Shown here in pieces: positions 47,845-58,741 of a stretch of DNA of 64,000 bases. Under the pieces are notes generated by a model that saw only the letters and a list, made by a program, of their open reading frames with translations, was not told the origin of the DNA and ran no database searches. The DNA is taken from the NCBI GenBank assembly GCA_027475525.1, contig JAMWFC010000088.1, positions 1,767,534 to 1,831,533 on the forward strand. Direction: 5' to 3'. The position numbers and the translations under genes were made by a program. The DNA comes from Macrolepiota albuminosa (Eukaryota > Basidiomycota > Agaricomycetes > Agaricales > Agaricaceae). How positions within the stretch are numbered: the stretch's first letter is position 1; the number at the start of each line of letters is the position of its first letter.

Positions 47845-47992
47845 GAAGAAGAAAACGATCAGTAATAAGATACGAAGGGGAAGGGCGCTAGACCTTAGCG
47901 CCTTGCACCTCACTTATGAAAGGAACGACAACGCATATAATTTCATACTATACAGGCCTATGGAACTGGCAATAAATAAACTATTGGCTACT

Positions 47993-48381
47993 TTACGTTC
48001 TACGGCGAGGACCCCTGACAAATTCCTCAGAGCGCTGGGGGTGCTGTCTGCGGCGGAGATGCGCAGGAGAAGGAGGCGGTGCAGGGGGGAGAATAGGCAA
48101 CGGAGTAGAAGGAAAGGTCCCCGGAGGAAAGGTGGAGAAGCCAGGAGGAGATTCATTGGTGGGAACAGGCGGCGCTCCAGCGCGAATGGTGGAGGAGCTG
48201 GTGGAAGATTCGTTTATGGGAGCAGGCAGCGCTCCAGCTCCGAAGCGAAAGGTGGAGGAACCGGGTGGAGACTCATGTATGGGGGCAGGAGGCGCTCCAG
48301 CTCTGAAGCGAGGAGCTAGAGGCGTAAACGGTATGATGACGCGCTGAAGCGTGGCGGCACAAACTTCGTCGTCAATCAGGT
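47993..48381 (-). CDS. Antisense gene, C-terminal exon, cut by assembly gap
   Basis: On the minus strand a frame enters from the gap as LIDDEVCAATLQRVIIPF and ends at TAA 47993-47995. It holds three related blocks of about 20 residues: AGAPPAPIHESPPGSSTF, AGALPAPINESSTSSSTI and AGAPPVPTNESPPGFSTF, then Pro-rich and Arg-rich ends. It sits 150 bp past B's integrase stop in the opposite sense. It could be the end of the gene whose front part lies at 53230-53570, with element C inserted between; that link is inferred. Confidence 0.5.
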
Positions 48382-48481
48382 NNNNNNNNNNNNNNNNNNN
48401 NNNNNNNNNNNNNNNNNNNNNNNNNNNNNNNNNNNNNNNNNNNNNNNNNNNNNNNNNNNNNNNNNNNNNNNNNNNNNNNNN
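48382..48481. other. Assembly gap of 100 N
   Basis: Exactly 100 N, the usual placeholder for unknown size. On its right, element C breaks off inside RT, so its RT core, RNase H, integrase and 3' LTR (several kb) are probably missing here. Confidence 0.95.
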
Positions 48482-49625
48482 AGGGTGGCGCCACAGATAC
48501 GCCCGGCAAAGGACTCGGCAAAGTGGTCAGGGAAAGGCGGTACGCCAGAGTGTCGTATTGTAACTCTATTTAGCGGCTCGAGACTGTGAACTATGCGTAG
48601 ATTGCCGTTCTTTTTGAGGACACAAAACCAACGAGAGCGGTAAGAACTATTGGAGGGTTCGTAAACACTATGCGTAGATTGCCGTTCTTTTTGAGGACAC
48701 AAAACCAACGAGAGCGGTAAGAACTATTGGAGGGTTCGTAAACGCCAGCCTGTATTTGGTCCTAATGATCTGGCAGACCTCGGCTTCGATCCCAGGCGGT
48801 AACGGTCGGTTGTGCTCAGTCCACGGTACGTGAGGAATGGTCGGGATGACGACAGGCGGGAAGAAATCTGTACGTAGACTGCCGCGTTCTGAGTCCTCCC
48901 AAGCGAAGGCTTTGTCTTGCTTAGCGACGAGATCGGTAAGGACGTTCAACTCATCTTTGGTCAAAAATCCTGTGTCGTGCTCCTTGGCGAACTGCTGCTG
49001 GCGTTCTGCGGTAAAACGTCCTGTGGGCTGAAAGGGTGGCGGATTCGGTGATAAGGCCGGCATGTCGGCAAGAGGGTCGCCAATGATCTGGCGCTCGATT
49101 CTGAAAGTCTCGGGAGAGTGCGTAGCGATGGGTTTTGTTTTAAGCGCAACTGGCTTATATTTCTTTTTAACTTGAACCCCTTTCCTTTTGGGAGCGTTAG
49201 CTTGGTTATACACAGATGTGGAAAGGGGAACTGTAGCCTGAGGAGCGGCAAGTCCAAGAACGGCAGGAGAGCGTTAGCTTGGTTATACACAGATGTGGAA
49301 AGGGGAACTGTAGCCTGAGGAGCGGCAAGTCCAAGAACGGCAGGAGGCGAGGCTCCGGGAGAGTGGTGAGATAAGTATCGGTAGACGCTATATTTTGAAA
49401 CGATTCAGAGGCGGTAAGATATAAGTACGCTAGAGCTGAGTCGGTAATATCTGGGTTTTTCTGAGAAAGCTCAGCGTCGGTAACGGTCGAGGAAAGTAAA
49501 ACTTCTTTGTCAAGATATGCGGTAGACAAAATATTTACAAGACCAGTTGAATGGTCATATTCCAGCGTTAGCGCCACATCTCCGTGATCGTCGCCAATCA
49601 CCTCCTCGATGGTCTGTGAAAACAC
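48482..49625 (-). CDS. Element C pol, N-terminal part, lost in gap
   Basis: The pol frame opens in -1 overlap with the gag-protease end (VFSQTIEEV), as in B. It continues through TGFLTKDELNVLTDLVAKQD to the RT start YRSRWFCVLKKNGNLRIVHS and VPPFPDHFAESFAGRICGA, then enters the gap. Duplications at 49192-49345 and 48590-48743 shift the frame and are assembly-like. Confidence 0.75.
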
Positions 49626-51986
49626 CGGTGTGGAGGCTCGTTGGCGTGTTGGTCGGTAAACTCTGGGGGCTTAGCGCGGGCGCCTTTTCGTTGTCCCCTA
49701 GGGAACGTTGGCACCGTTCGTCGGATTCCGGAGTTGGGGTCGCTAATTGTGAGGGTCGTTTCCTCGTCGGTAACTGTCTTGACGACTGATCGCGCCAAGA
49801 CGTCGAAGGGTCTGCCTCGCTAATTGTGAGGGTCGTTTCCTCGTCGGTAACTGTCTTGACGACTGATCGCGCCAAGACGTCGAAGGGTCTGCCAGTAGTA
49901 GGTCGTAAGCTGGTGAACGTAAGATGTGGATCTGAAGATAAAACGTAATGTCGCCAAGGGTGCACGGCACATTCTTGGCGAGGCCTAGGGATCTGTCCAC
50001 CGTACCGTTAGCGCTCTGCATGTTTAGTATAACGGTAGGGTCGTAAATGAGGCCTAGATCGTTAGCGACTTCTGCTGCCATAGAAATAATCTGAGACCCG
50101 CTATCCACGATTGCCTCTACTTCGTGCTTGTTGTCTACGGTTAGCGCTACTGAGCGGATAGCGTGCGATTCTTGAGCGACGGTAAGGATGGCGGGGTCCT
50201 CGCCGTGGTCGACTGACCTAAGATAGGTCTCCACTGGGTCCACAGAGGTGGCGTTAGCGATGGGGTCGGCAAGAGTGTCTTCAGTGTCGGGAGGGTCGAT
50301 GGTAACAGAGAAACCAGGAAGCGCGTCATCGAGTTCGTCAACCTCGGCAACAGCTGTCGCCAAGGGTCGTCGGGGAGTGACTGCCGTCTTGACTTGGTTG
50401 CGGACGTCGGGAGCAATACTACAAAGCTCTTCTACTGATAAGGTAACATTGGTTTTCATGATGCGGTTAAAGACGTGGTTGGATTTCTCGATATCGAAAA
50501 TTGGCGCAGTAGGTCGGTAGCCACCCTCAGGACGTTTCTCGGGAGCGGCAAAGTTTCGTTGTGCGGGAGCGTGATAACGGTCGGGAATCCCTGAGTAGGG
50601 ATGGAGAGGCGGCAAGGGCGGTTCGGGAGCGGTAGCGGACGACGAGGGTTCTGGAGCAGGAGCAGGGGCAGTGGCAGGAGGTGCGGCAGGAGCAGGTGCC
50701 GGTAACTTGCTAGCGGGAGGCATCGGCTTGTATCCTTTAAGAGGTTGTTTAGGCTGCTTAACTTCAACCCCATCAAAGACCTGGTTCTTTAGCGAATCTA
50801 ATTCCTGCTGCAGCTTGGCGATACGCTCTTCCCGCGAGAAAGTAGGGTGGTCGCCAACGCTGTCGAAATGTAGGACCTCGTGAATCATCTGCTGTTGGGT
50901 CGCCTGTTCGGGGTCGGGGTTAGCGTTGCCAGATAGCGTGCCGGTAACGATTTGTCCTGGGTTGCGCCTATGCCATTCATCAACTCGCTCCTGGAAGGAC
51001 TTCTTGTCTGGGTAGTTGGGGATGGTGGCGCCAGTGGTGAGGACTATCTTGCCGTCGATAGCTCGTCGAATTCTACCTTGGCGAACGTAATTCTCGAGGG
51101 TAGCGCAGCGTCCTCTAGTCATGGTGTGGCCAATTTCCCCACAGAAGTGGCAAGGGCCAGGTGCGGGTACGTTAGCGGGTCGGTTAGCAGTCAGGTTGGT
51201 GGTAATCATAGTTTCGATACGTGTCATCGCGGAGGCGACAGCGGCGGTAATAGCAGCATTGAGCTCTTCTTTCTTAACGAAGTCGGCAACAGGAGGCGGG
51301 ATGGGAATGATACCGTTAGTTCGCTCAGGGGGTGGGCTCGTCCTAGCGCGCTGCAGTCCAACGCCAGTGTCCGTTCCCTTGAGAACCCATTTACCGGCTT
51401 CAAAGACGTCGGCAACGTTATAGGGCTCGTCTGGGTGATGAGCCTGATGAACTATCTCTAGGCGACGAGCAATACGCGTCCACAGTGAAGTCGGGATGCC
51501 CTGCTGAAATAGGCGACGCTCCTCGTTAATATAGAGCTTGCCGTTCTGCAGAAGCCACCTAGCGACTTTCTGGAATTCGCGGTAATATGTAGAGAATGCG
51601 CCAAGCGACGATGTGCCACTGTCGAAAGATTCCTGTACTAGTTTCTGTAACTCGTTTACCGTGTATCGGGTAGCCTCCTCGGCGCCAGGGTACAGCTGGA
51701 TCACTGCTGTCTTCCAGTCCTCATACGAAGCGCCTTGGGCGGGAGCTGTCGGCGTGGCGGGAACGAGCGCTGCAAACTCGGAAAGACCAGTCCAAGTCTC
51801 TGCCGTGTCGTACGATACGTATCTTGCCGCGTACTCCTTCATCTGCGTGTGGTCGGTAATGTTACAGTCTCTGAATAAATACTCCAACTCCTTGAAATAC
51901 TGGGAGAGCTCCCGTGGCTTGGTCTCGTCCCATTTCGGTGCCGAGAAGTGGTTGCGTGGCGGCATGCGCTGAACTTGTTGTTCCAT
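49598..51986 (-). CDS. Element C gag and protease
   Basis: From ATG 51986: PRNHFSAPKWDETKPREL (capsid region), Pro-rich linker, knuckle CHFCGEIGHTMTRGRC, a second Pro/Ala-rich linker, then protease IVDSGSQIISMAAEVANDLG and SPAYDLLL. A 77-bp duplication (49740-49893) shifts the frame near the end; skipping it leads to RPFDVLARSVVKTVTDEE and a stop after CFHRPSRR at 49598. About 790 residues once corrected. No nonsense codons seen, in contrast to B. Confidence 0.8.
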
Positions 51987-52366
51987 AGCGACTGTGTTGG
52001 CGAGTTCGGTTAGCGGTAGTGGGGAAGGAGTTCTAGAAATTGGCGACGGGGTAAGAGAAATGAGTTGTGAAAGAGGCGTTAGCGGAGTAATGGGAGTGAT
52101 TGACTGTGGTACGGCAAAGGGCGACGCTAAGGGGTCGTCGGCACTATAATCGAGGGAGTGCGGGAAGAGATCAGGAAAAGCGTCTACAGTGGCGTTCTGT
52201 AGTTCCTGGGCTAGAGAGAGACCCGGTAAGGCACCAGGTGGTTGTGGAGTTGATGGGTGGGAAGGAGCAATGCCTTCTGCCGACTGGTCTAGCAGGCGGC
52301 GCCTACGCTGGAGACGGGTTTCTGGCGGAATTCTGCCCTAGAGATCCCTCGCGGTGGGCTCCAATT

Positions 52367-53089
52367 TGATGACGCCCACAGTTTGGTCAGTAACAAATGT
52401 AGCTAAAGTGTTACCTAACCAAGAGTGTGCGTTGGGCGCGCTATAAGTGTGTTGAGGAGTCCCGGGCAGGTCCCAGAGAACGCGTCTGTGAAAAAGGGTA
52501 AAAGTCGGTAACGGGGTCGGCAAGTGGTAAGCGCTAAGGTAAAGCGCCTAAGGAAATGCGGTAAGTGAACACGGCAAGGGTGAGCGGCAAGAGCACGATA
52601 AGCTTAGCGAGGTTCTAAGCGTCGATAATGCCTGCCGTAGTTGCAAGGCGCGAGTATGTCGAGTGTTGGCGAACGTCTGTAACTACCGATGAGTTTTGAC
52701 GTTGCCGACCGTAGCGTAAATGAGCTCTTGAGCGTAAGGGAGACTGAAGTAAGGGGGAAACTGTGGTCTATTCGTCTGCTGTTCTGTATGTACAAGTCGG
52801 TAAGTAATATATATACTACAAGGAGTTCACCGTCGCCAGTGGCTAATGACGCCAGAGTGCGGTAAACTGGAAAATTTCAAAGGGGTAGCTCCAACGGTTT
52901 CAGATCCCTACCGCCCATTCAAGAGCCTTAGCGACGCCAGGCGACAGATCGCGAAGCTAAACCATCACTCCATCACCCTTCTGTCTGTCAGAACCCCTAA
53001 GCGACGTTGGGCGCCAAATCGAGACGGTAAGCGGTGTCAGACGCCAAGGTCAAACGCCAAGCTGTCCGTCAGTTTTTGATAGATCATCA
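52367..53089 (-). repeat. 5' LTR of element C
   Basis: Minus strand: starts TGATGATCTATC at 53089 and ends GGGCGTCATCA at 52367, with 6-bp inverted ends TGATGA/TCATCA. The end is placed by the primer site that follows it, which matches that of B. The outer end at 53089 is inferred from the inverted ends. Confidence 0.65.
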
Positions 53090-53229
53090 AGCTTCTCGCT
53101 AAGCGCTGTCGTCAGTGACTGATGCCATCTGTCAGTTGTCATTCTGTCTGCCGATCGGCGCTATCACTGATTGGATCTGCTTCTTGCCGTGCGCGGCCGT
53201 CAGAAATGGCTTAAAATGGGTAGAACGCG

Positions 53230-53570
53230 TGCGCTAAGTTCGGAACGAGTGCGGCAAGGTTTCCGGAGCCGGTGCCGAGCCTGCCGTTGATGCGCCTAAC
53301 CTGTATGGGGTCCTATCAACGAGCCACTCCTGGGCCATAGCCAGAAGTAACCGGTAGCGCCGAATCAGGGTAAGGATATTTCCGTTGTGGTGTCGGATAC
53401 CGCCTGGAGGCAGTCGAGCAAAGAACATCTCGAGGCGATCTAAAACCTCGGGACGAGGGACGGAGGTGATGTCTTCGAGAAAGAAAGAGGGAGTAGGCAT
53501 TCCGAAGAACTTAACAACGCTAGGCCCGGAAATTTCAGATATATACCTAGCGACATTATGCAGGGTCAAA
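53230..53570 (-). CDS. Antisense gene, N-terminal exon: RRYRLLL module
   Basis: The minus strand reads MPTPSFFLEDITSVPRPEVL, then LDRLEMFFARLPPGGI and LIRRYRLLLAMAQEWL, reaching TPYR at a GTTAGG donor. The start is blurred by a 77-bp duplication (53535-53688). The module LDRxxxFFxxxPPxGI...LxRRxRLL recurs in the next gene (53912-54430). Downstream exons should lie where element C inserted, or beyond at 47993-48381. Not recognised as any named family. Confidence 0.45.
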
Positions 53571-53911
53571 GGGACTTAGGAAACAGAACTTATGCGGCAC
53601 CATCACGAGGATCAGATATATACCTAGCGACATTATGCAGGGTCAAAGGGACTTAGGAAACAGAACTTATGCGGCACCATCACGAGGATGCGACAACAAC
53701 GATATATTTCATGTAACTACGGCAGAAGAAGCAAAAAGCTGGGAATATGTTAGGCCGGTGGCGCTGCGAAGAAGATGGGATCGCCTCACTCAAACAATAC
53801 AGAAGAAGCAAAAAGCTGGGAATATGTTAGGCCGGTGGCGCTGCGAAGAAGATGGGATCGCCTCACTCAAACAATAGGGGGGGGGGGGGAAGAAAAACAA
53901 CACGCGACAGG

Positions 53912-54430
53912 TCAAGAAGGGCCGAACCAAGAAATACGCTTGCTAACAACCGTCGGCCCCTCGAGGGGACCACGAAAGAGACGAGCGCCGGTATACTTGC
54001 GAGGGGACTAGGAGAAAAGAGCCGTTAGACACGGAAGGAGAGGTGATGGCTCAGTTACTAACCAGGTAATAGCTTTCCTCCATCAAAAGTTGAAGACGAT
54101 CCGCCGTGTCTTCGGTGGCGATTTCCTGGATTTGGGCGACTGTCAGGAGTGCGCCAAGAATAGCAAGATACGTACATGGAAAGCCTGACTCCAAGTAGCC
54201 TCGGTACCAAAACGCGTTAACGGAGACGCGTCTCCCCAAATTTCACAAGCAGCCCGCAGAAGCCGACAGCGACGACTCAACTCCACGACTTCGTCGGCCA
54301 ACTTAGGAATACCCTCTGGAGGGTAATGATGAAAGAACGAGGTGGCCCGGTCCAGAAAGGTGGGAGGGTCCATGGTAACATAGGCGCGATCACAGCTTCG
54401 AGTCCACACGCAACCAGACAGGGTGGCCAT
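53912..54430 (-). CDS. Antisense three-exon gene in Gypsy B, 143 residues
   Basis: Exons 54430-54172, 54139-54063 and 54007-53912 join in phase. The protein starts MATLSGCVW or at the Met before DPPTFL, and contains FLDRATSFFHHYPPEGI then LSRRCRLLRAACEIW, matching the module of the neighbouring gene, then TEDTADRLQLLMEESYYL and a basic tail. Introns are short: 32 nt (54140-54171, unusually short) and 55 nt (54008-54062). No known domain recognised. Being spliced and antisense to B's RNA, its introns would survive reverse transcription. Confidence 0.5.
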
Positions 54431-55031
54431 CGCGAAGACTGATGGAATCGAGTTGATGTATAAGTAATTTATAGGACACGGGAAGTGTTTCGATTAGCGA
54501 CAGCATGGGAGGACTTTTCTCAAGGAGCCAGGACCCTAACAGGAGCGCTAGCCAATCAAAAGCGTTTAACTTATTCTGGGTCCCTCCAAAAAGGGAATCG
54601 ACATTTGATGTTCAGCGCTTACTCACAACCGCACTAAACGGGCATAAGCGATCACTGGTTTTCTATTTCTTTATACGCGCTACTTCTTACATGGATCCGC
54701 TTATTTATTTCCAGACAGTTCCTATTTATCACTGGTTTTCTATTTCTTTATACGCGCTACTTCTTACATGGATCCGCTTATTTATTTCCAGACAGTTCCT
54801 ATTTTCTTGTTAGGCTGGCATGGTAATGGCTATTGGACCGCGTCGGCAAAAAGGGGTTTTTGCGCTGTGATGATCTACTGAGTGTTTCCCCTTTTTACTT
54901 ATTTTTCTTTTAATTACTTACAAACTGACGATTTGAAGCCAAGGGAGGCGTTTATTTTAGTATCACACACTACAAAGTTCGTATCAAAAAGACAAAGTCC
55001 ATAAAAGTTTAAAAGCGCTAAGGGTCGGCAA

Positions 55032-57551
55032 CTACGGATCATACTCGGGAAGGGCGGGATCGCCCAAAGGAAGCAAGTCCCCGTCCTGGATTGAGTTACT
55101 CGCTTGCCACTCAAGCGCAGCTGTAATATCGTCATGGAGCTCGAGAAGGAGGCGCTCGCGGCGAGCTAAGGTGGAAATGCAAGGACGCAGGTTGGCAAGT
55201 TCGCGACCAACGACTTTGGTTGCATCCTCAATATGGCAAAGTTGCTGGCAAAGGTCAGCAGAAGGACGGAGAGGGGTAACGGGATAGGAGAACTCGTCCC
55301 CGAGCCAAGGGAAGGCGTCGCCAGAAACTCGCATGGCGGGAGGGGGCGTCCAAAAGGGATCGAACTTATTGGGAGATTAGAAAAGGGGAGAAAAGGGGCA
55401 CGAACAAAGACGAACGTACCCAGACAGTTACAGGCGCACGGAGTGTCCATTCATGGCGCTCGTCGCCGGGGGACATAGCTCTGGCGGAAGAAAGATGGAT
55501 GCCGTAGGGAGGCAAGTATCTCCAGCGGCGACGACGCTCACTTTCCGGCACCAGGGTTCCTTCGGACTCCGGCGCCGCAGAAGTCTTGCGGCTACTAAGA
55601 AACGAAGAGGAGCTGTGGGGAGGAGTAAGGGATGGAGTAATGGGGAGAGCAACCGGAGTGTCGCTAGCTGCAACCGACTCGGGGGCAGGGGTAGCGCCAG
55701 CGTCAGACATAACGACATCTTCGGCAGCAGGGATAGCCACTACGGCGGGAACAGGAGTGGGGGACCTATCAGTCAAGAAGTTAGCACGCGAAGAAAAGAG
55801 AAGTTAGGAAAATGCGTACTGGTTACCACTGGGGCCACTCTGACGAGGGTTAGCGGCGATAGGGGGAGTAAGGCGAAGCAGGAGAGCGCGTACCGCCAAT
55901 AGCGCATCGGCATCGACAACGGGCTCAGCTTCATCATCATCCTCTCCCTCGGCATCCCTCTCAGTGCCCTCCCCCTCATCCGTAGAAGACTCGGTCGAAG
56001 ACAAAACCACAGGCGTAGCAGGCGCTAGCTCACGGCGCTTACCAGGACTCTTGCCAGGAGACGCAACAACAGGCTTACGTTTTGAAAGAACGGGACGACG
56101 AGGAGAGCGAGCAAAAGGTGCCACCACGGTGGTACCATCCTGGGTAGTCGGCAGCACCAGGCTGGCTGCGCTGATTACTGTGGGCTGGTGAGTAGCCGCC
56201 AGATCGCGTTGCTGCAGCACGAAGTCCCAAGCGTTACGAACCAGCACTGCGCGCTCATAGTTCCTTTGCATAATGGCGTCCCTACCACGTTCACAAGTAC
56301 GAATCCCGTTGAAGACGCAGCCCCGTTTTAACGCATCGCACCGATAGCAAGGCAGAGACGCGGTAGGAAACCAGCAGCCCTCAGGATCGTTCTCAGACCA
56401 ACACTTGTCACACTAAGAAAGAAGTCAGCGACGGCATGAATCTACCAATGGGCAAACCAGTGCTTACCGTGCCAATCTTTGCCCTAAACGTGCAACGCTC
56501 CAAGGGCGCAACGGTAACCTTCTTCTTGCCGCCCAGTACTTGGACACCAGCCAGGACGCCGGTATCAATGACGGTAGTATCACGGCGAAGACACAAAAGG
56601 TCGCGAAGCTCCACGTCGGTGAACATGGTCTGGTTAGGCGCCTATCGACATTAACATTTAGGCGCTAAAGTCTAGCGACAATGAGCAAAGCACTTATGAC
56701 ATACAAAGGGGGAACACGAGCAGGGAGATTGATCTGGAAGGGGAGAAGTCAGAAAAATGGAGTAAGGAAGATAGGGAAAGAACGCACGGTACGTTTGGGA
56801 GAACTAGCACAAGCAGGAGGCGCTCGTTCAATAACAATGGCGAAATTACGCGGAGGACCGTGGGAAGTTGTGCGCGTCAGACCGGGTCGTGGCTCGCTAC
56901 GAGAAATGGCAATGCGTTTGATGGCCGAATGAGGAGGGGCAGTGCGACCGGGAGAAGCAGCGCTTGGGGCAGGGCGAGTGGAAGAAGCAGCGCCACAAAA
57001 AGGGCTGCCAAGAACGGAAGGAGGCGGAACAGAAGTCGAAGAAGGAGGGGCGGTAGGAACAGAAGGGACAGTAGAGGCCGAGGGGGCAGTAGGAAGACTG
57101 GCGACGGTGGGAGACGTGGCAACCGACTACTCAAGGATTAACAAGTGGGAAAAGGGGGGGAAGAAAAGGAAGGACTTACTTCGCTGACCTCGGTACTAGC
57201 CAACAACGCGTTGATCTTGTCGGATAAGGAGGGAGCCTAGTATGGGCGCTGAACCTTAGCGCCACAAAGCCAAAATCAAACTTAGAAACTTACGAAAAGG
57301 TCCGCGAAAGGGTGCAACCAATCGGCACCTTCGAACTCACGGTACCGGGCCACACACCACTCGCGAACCTCGTCACCCCACTCCCAGGAACTGTCGGAGC
57401 CGCAGACCACGAGCCAGCGCCGATAGAGTTGCATAATACCAGGGACGGTTTGTGGCGCATCGGCGGGACCGACAGACTTAGCGCGATCAAATAAATAGGA
57501 GGCCTTAGCCAGGAAATTGCGGAGAGCAGAGGCGTCAAAAGAAGTGGACAT
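55032..57551 (-). CDS. Antisense 8-exon gene in Gypsy B: Zn2Cys6-like nuclear protein
   Basis: Eight exons add to 704 codons with every phase agreeing: 57551-57294, 57236-57180, 57126-56793, 56733-56705, 56629-56468, 56412-55820, 55765-55420, 55364-55032. Introns are 53-75 nt, GT-AG. Order in the 703-residue protein: helical start with LYRRWLVVCGSDSSWEWG; Pro/Ser/Ala-rich linker; MFTDVELRDLLCLRR; then CDKCWSENDPEGC and CYRCDALKRGC, spaced C-x2-C-x8-C-x8-C-x2-C-x6-C, close to a Zn2Cys6 cluster; basic SKRKPVVASPGKSPGKRR (nuclear-signal-like); acidic EGEGTERDAEGEDDDEAEP; C-terminal helices with LARRERLLLELHDD. A DNA-binding or regulatory role is inferred from these. It starts about 150 bp from B's 3' LTR, opposite in sense. 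Confidence 0.75.
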
Positions 57552-57686
57552 GCTGGAAAGATGGGAAGGAAAACACGGGAAGGTGAAGTACGGAAAACGA
57601 CTTTTATAAGGTGCCGGCGGCATTATACAGACCGTAGCGCAGTCAAATTAATGACGGCATTTGACTGAGGACAGTCAATTTTTCAG

Positions 57687-57697
57687 TTGGGGGGAGA
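57687..57697 (+). other. Polypurine tract of Gypsy B
   Basis: The purine run GTTGGGGGGAGA directly abuts the 3' LTR at 57698. It is where plus-strand synthesis starts, and its position confirms that the element is plus-oriented and ends here. Confidence 0.75.
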
Positions 57698-58741
57698 TGA
57701 TAGGCTTCTACTCGGACTGAGCGCATCAAGGGACATTATAGGCCGACCAACACTTGACACACTAAAGGCTCTAGCGACCAGCCTTGGGTACAGAGCAGCC
57801 CTAGCGTGGGCGCTCTATGGCAAGACTTATCCATTCATCTCAATCACCAGTATCAGCCCCTCAGCGCACTCCACTCAGTTACTTTGAAGACCAAGAAGAC
57901 TCAGGACTCATAGCGCTAGCATAACAGCAGGAGGTGACTCTGACCAAACCCCAATCAGTACTGGAAGGAGTTAGCAATTGGCACTGTCAATCACCGAGGC
58001 ACCTCAATCAGAAGTCTAAAAGAATCAATGACGACGAGACAGGATACACGCAGACCCAACATTTAAATCTATCAAAAGATGGTACAATGTTTAGCGCCGG
58101 AATTAGCGCTCACGGCGTCTGTCGAGGATTCCCCGACCATACCCCGGGATGGCATTGGCCAATTAAATTACATCAAAAAGTGAGCAAACTCGTACCACTT
58201 CTAAGTAGTTTTCGAGTCGCCGTTGGTCGCCGTCACCCATGTGCTGCAGGTTGCCGTTGACAGGTGGCCGTTAGCTACAGTCACAAAGAGAGGCGCTAAT
58301 TGGTAGCGCCGTCAATGGACTTATTTTGGAAATAATGTAGCGCATAGTATAAAAACTAGCTACTTGCCATGTATATAACAACAAATCGTAACCTCTTGAG
58401 CACCCAGTTACACTTAGCGTTCAAATCGCGCTAGCGTTGCCTGACTTTGTCACCAAGTTTGGCGCTAGCTTCGTCTATCTCGTCTTCGTCGTTTATGGTG
58501 CCACCTACGGGCACGCTACGCTGCACTATTCGCTTATTTTTCTATAACTTCTCCTAAGCTACGACGCTTACTACTTGCTAGGTAGCACCCAAGGCGCTAC
58601 CGTCTAGCGCATCGCCCTATCACCTCTGCTCGAGCACACCGGGACCCTGCCGGGACTCCTCACAAACCCGTATGCCAGGCGCTGGAGACGGCGTTGTACT
58701 GCGTATACGTCCAGCGCACCCAACCACAGTTGGCGTCATCA
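57698..58741 (+). repeat. 3' LTR of Gypsy B, 1044 bp
   Basis: TGATAGGC to GCGTCATCA, followed by the target duplicate ACGG (58742-58745) and chromovirus A's RNase H codons. About 18 differences from the 5' copy by eye, most C/T or G/A at CpG words. Confidence 0.92.

Larger units (their letters stand above)
48482..53089 (-). mobile_element. Element C: related Gypsy in reverse, truncated by the gap
   Basis: On the minus strand: LTR 53089-52367, primer site, gag-protease from 51986, pol to the gap. Its order and proteins parallel Gypsy B but its LTR is shorter (723 bp) and clearly different, so it is a sister family. Its gag-protease frame is open apart from 77-bp duplications, so it decayed less than B. 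It lies inside B's antisense gene region. Confidence 0.8.
40006..58741 (+). mobile_element. Gypsy B: large Ty3/Gypsy element inserted in chromovirus A
   Basis: Its LTRs (40006-41203; 57698-58741) begin TGATAGGC and end GCGTCATCA. The 4-bp duplication ACGG flanks it (40002-40005, 58742-58745), and removing B restores A's codons Pro-Asp-Thr-Asp-Met across the site. Gag, protease, RT, RNase H and integrase run on the plus strand from 41283 to 47844. From there to the polypurine tract at 57687-57697 lies about 9.8 kb containing antisense spliced genes and the reversed element C, with a 100-N gap at 48382-48481. By eye the LTRs differ at about 18 sites, nearly all C/T or G/A. Confidence 0.9.
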
